Positions 5,873 through 6,472 of a stretch of 6,472 nucleotides of DNA are shown here, one piece after another. The stretch covers positions 1 through 6,472 of the forward strand of contig JANQQH010000523.1 of the NCBI GenBank assembly GCA_028285025.1, in the 5' to 3' direction. The notes beneath the pieces are model-generated. The model ran no database searches. It was not told the origin of the DNA and worked only from the letters and a program-made list of their open reading frames with translations. Position 1 is the first letter of the stretch, and each line of letters begins with the position of its first letter. The DNA comes from Hyphomicrobiaceae bacterium (GTDB taxonomy: Bacteria; Pseudomonadota; Alphaproteobacteria; Rhizobiales; HXMU1428-3). A program made the translations under genes and the position numbers.

Positions 5873-6358
5873 ATGAAGGGTGAAAAGGAAGTCATTGAGC
5901 GGTTAAATGAGGCTTTGTTTCTTGAGCTTGGGGCCGTCAATCAATATTGGCTACACTTCCGGTTGTTGGAAGATTGGGGCTATGGGTTGTTGGCGAAAAA
6001 GGAACGCGAAGAATCGATTGAAGAAATGCATCATGCTGACAAGATTATTGAGCGGATTATTTTTCTTGAAGGGCACCCTAATCTGCAAAATGTTGCCCCT
6101 TTGCGTATTGGCCAGAATGTAAAGGAAGTGTTGGAAGCTGATTTGGCTGGTGAGATTGATGCCCGGGCTTCTTATAAAAAATCGCGTGAGGTTTGTAATA
6201 AACTTGGTGATTATGTCAGCATGCAGTTATTTGAAGAACTTCTTGCAGATGAAGAAGGTCATATTGATTTTCTAGAAACTCAGTTGGAATTGCTGGATAA
6301 TCTTGGTGAGAAGAGATATGGCCAGTTGAATGCGGCGCCTGCTAATGATGCTGACTAG
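5873..6358 (+). CDS. bfr: Bacterioferritin
   Basis: Bacterioferritin forms a 24-subunit cytoplasmic shell that oxidises Fe(II) and stores it as a ferric mineral, with haem bound between subunit pairs. The protein has 161 residues, the normal family length, and aligns without gaps to E. coli Bfr through its core. All ferroxidase-centre ligands are present at the standard numbers: Glu18, Glu51, His54, Glu94, Glu127 and His130. The haem-ligand Met52 and the conserved Tyr25 are also present. It is therefore a full ferroxidase and haem-binding subunit, not one of the specialised partial types. The ATG at 5873 follows AGAGGTG by 5 bases. It lies downstream of bfd and two Irr-like sites, and is followed directly by a strong terminator. 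All nine Ile codons are ATT, matching bfd and the BLUF gene and unlike the ABC operon. Confidence 0.97.
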   Translation: MKGEKEVIERLNEALFLELGAVNQYWLHFRLLEDWGYGLLAKKEREESIEEMHHADKIIERIIFLEGHPNLQNVAPLRIGQNVKEVLEADLAGEIDARASYKKSREVCNKLGDYVSMQLFEELLADEEGHIDFLETQLELLDNLGEKRYGQLNAAPANDAD

Positions 6359-6472
6359 TTTGCTTTATTGTTAAATATTATATTGTCCTTATATGTAAAA
6401 AAGCACCGGCAGATACATCTACCGGTGCTTTTTTACATATAAGGACAATATAATATTTAACAATAAAGCAAA
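6359..6472. repeat. Perfect 51-bp inverted repeat at the window end
   Basis: Bases 6359-6409 are exactly reverse-complementary to 6422-6472, separated by a 12-base spacer. The centre is the bfr terminator. The arms extend about 38 bp further on each side than a terminator needs, with no mismatch, beginning at the first base after the bfr stop codon and ending at the last base of the window. This is most easily read as an assembly or library fold-back at a contig end, but a real inverted duplication or hairpin end is not excluded. Confidence 0.95.
6397..6434. terminator. Rho-independent terminator of bfr (bidirectional)
   Basis: GCACCGG (6403-6409) pairs with CCGGTGC (6422-6428). A further AGAT/ATCT pairing lies inside the 12-base spacer, and the stem is flanked by A6 (6397-6402) and T6 (6429-6434). 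This is a classical strong intrinsic terminator that would work from either strand. It lies about 40 bp past the bfr stop. Confidence 0.85.

Noticed and set aside
6359..6472. Hairpin telomere of a linear replicon
   Set aside because: The centre is a typical intrinsic terminator with a 12-base, partly unpaired spacer right after bfr, and nothing nearby suggests a protelomerase or linear plasmid; kept only as a remote alternative.
1..6472. CRISPR array, tRNA or rRNA genes
   Set aside because: No regularly spaced repeats and no tRNA- or rRNA-like conserved stretches were seen on either strand.

Overview
The window most likely comes from a Gram-negative proteobacterium, probably an alphaproteobacterium. 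The reasons are a TroA/SitA-type metal ABC operon, a bfd-bfr iron-storage pair, 17-bp sites resembling the Irr iron control element (an alphaproteobacterial signal) before bfr, and a small BLUF photoreceptor. The species cannot be named from this sequence. It starts inside a gene and ends in an inverted repeat, so it is probably a whole draft contig or the end of one.

Positions 1-2620 (minus strand): a metal-uptake ABC operon read right to left. It comprises a periplasmic metal-binding protein (2543-1563), an ATPase (1469-633) and a permease (636 to the window edge, 3' end missing). The ATPase stop and permease start overlap by 4 bp. A plausible promoter lies at 2586-2614, flanked by two Fur-family-like operator sequences. 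Gene order and ligand set suggest Mn/Fe (or Zn) import.

Positions 2640-3038 (no intact gene): a decayed scar. It holds the C-terminal end of an IS1182-like transposase with an in-frame stop (2722-2883). After that comes a well-primed but stop-riddled small ORF (2914-3000) and a short GC-rich hairpin.

Positions 3039-4922: a divergent pair. On the minus strand is a DUF2130 coiled-coil protein with a possible PD-(D/E)XK-like nuclease core. On the plus strand is a short BLUF blue-light sensor with all its key photochemistry residues.

Positions 5199-6358 (plus strand): bacterioferritin-associated ferredoxin (bfd), then bacterioferritin (bfr). They are separated by about 350 bp that carry candidate terminators and two tandem Irr-box-like sites. 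Bfr stores iron, and Bfd (2Fe-2S) is known to help release it by reducing the haem. With the metal importer, the window is mainly about metal uptake and storage. A shared AATCATTC-type operator core hints at common Fur/Irr-family control.

Positions 6359-6472: a rho-independent terminator for bfr, embedded in a perfect 51-bp inverted repeat that runs exactly to the window end. The outer arms are probably an assembly fold-back. I see no CRISPR array, tRNA, rRNA or clearly new multi-gene system.
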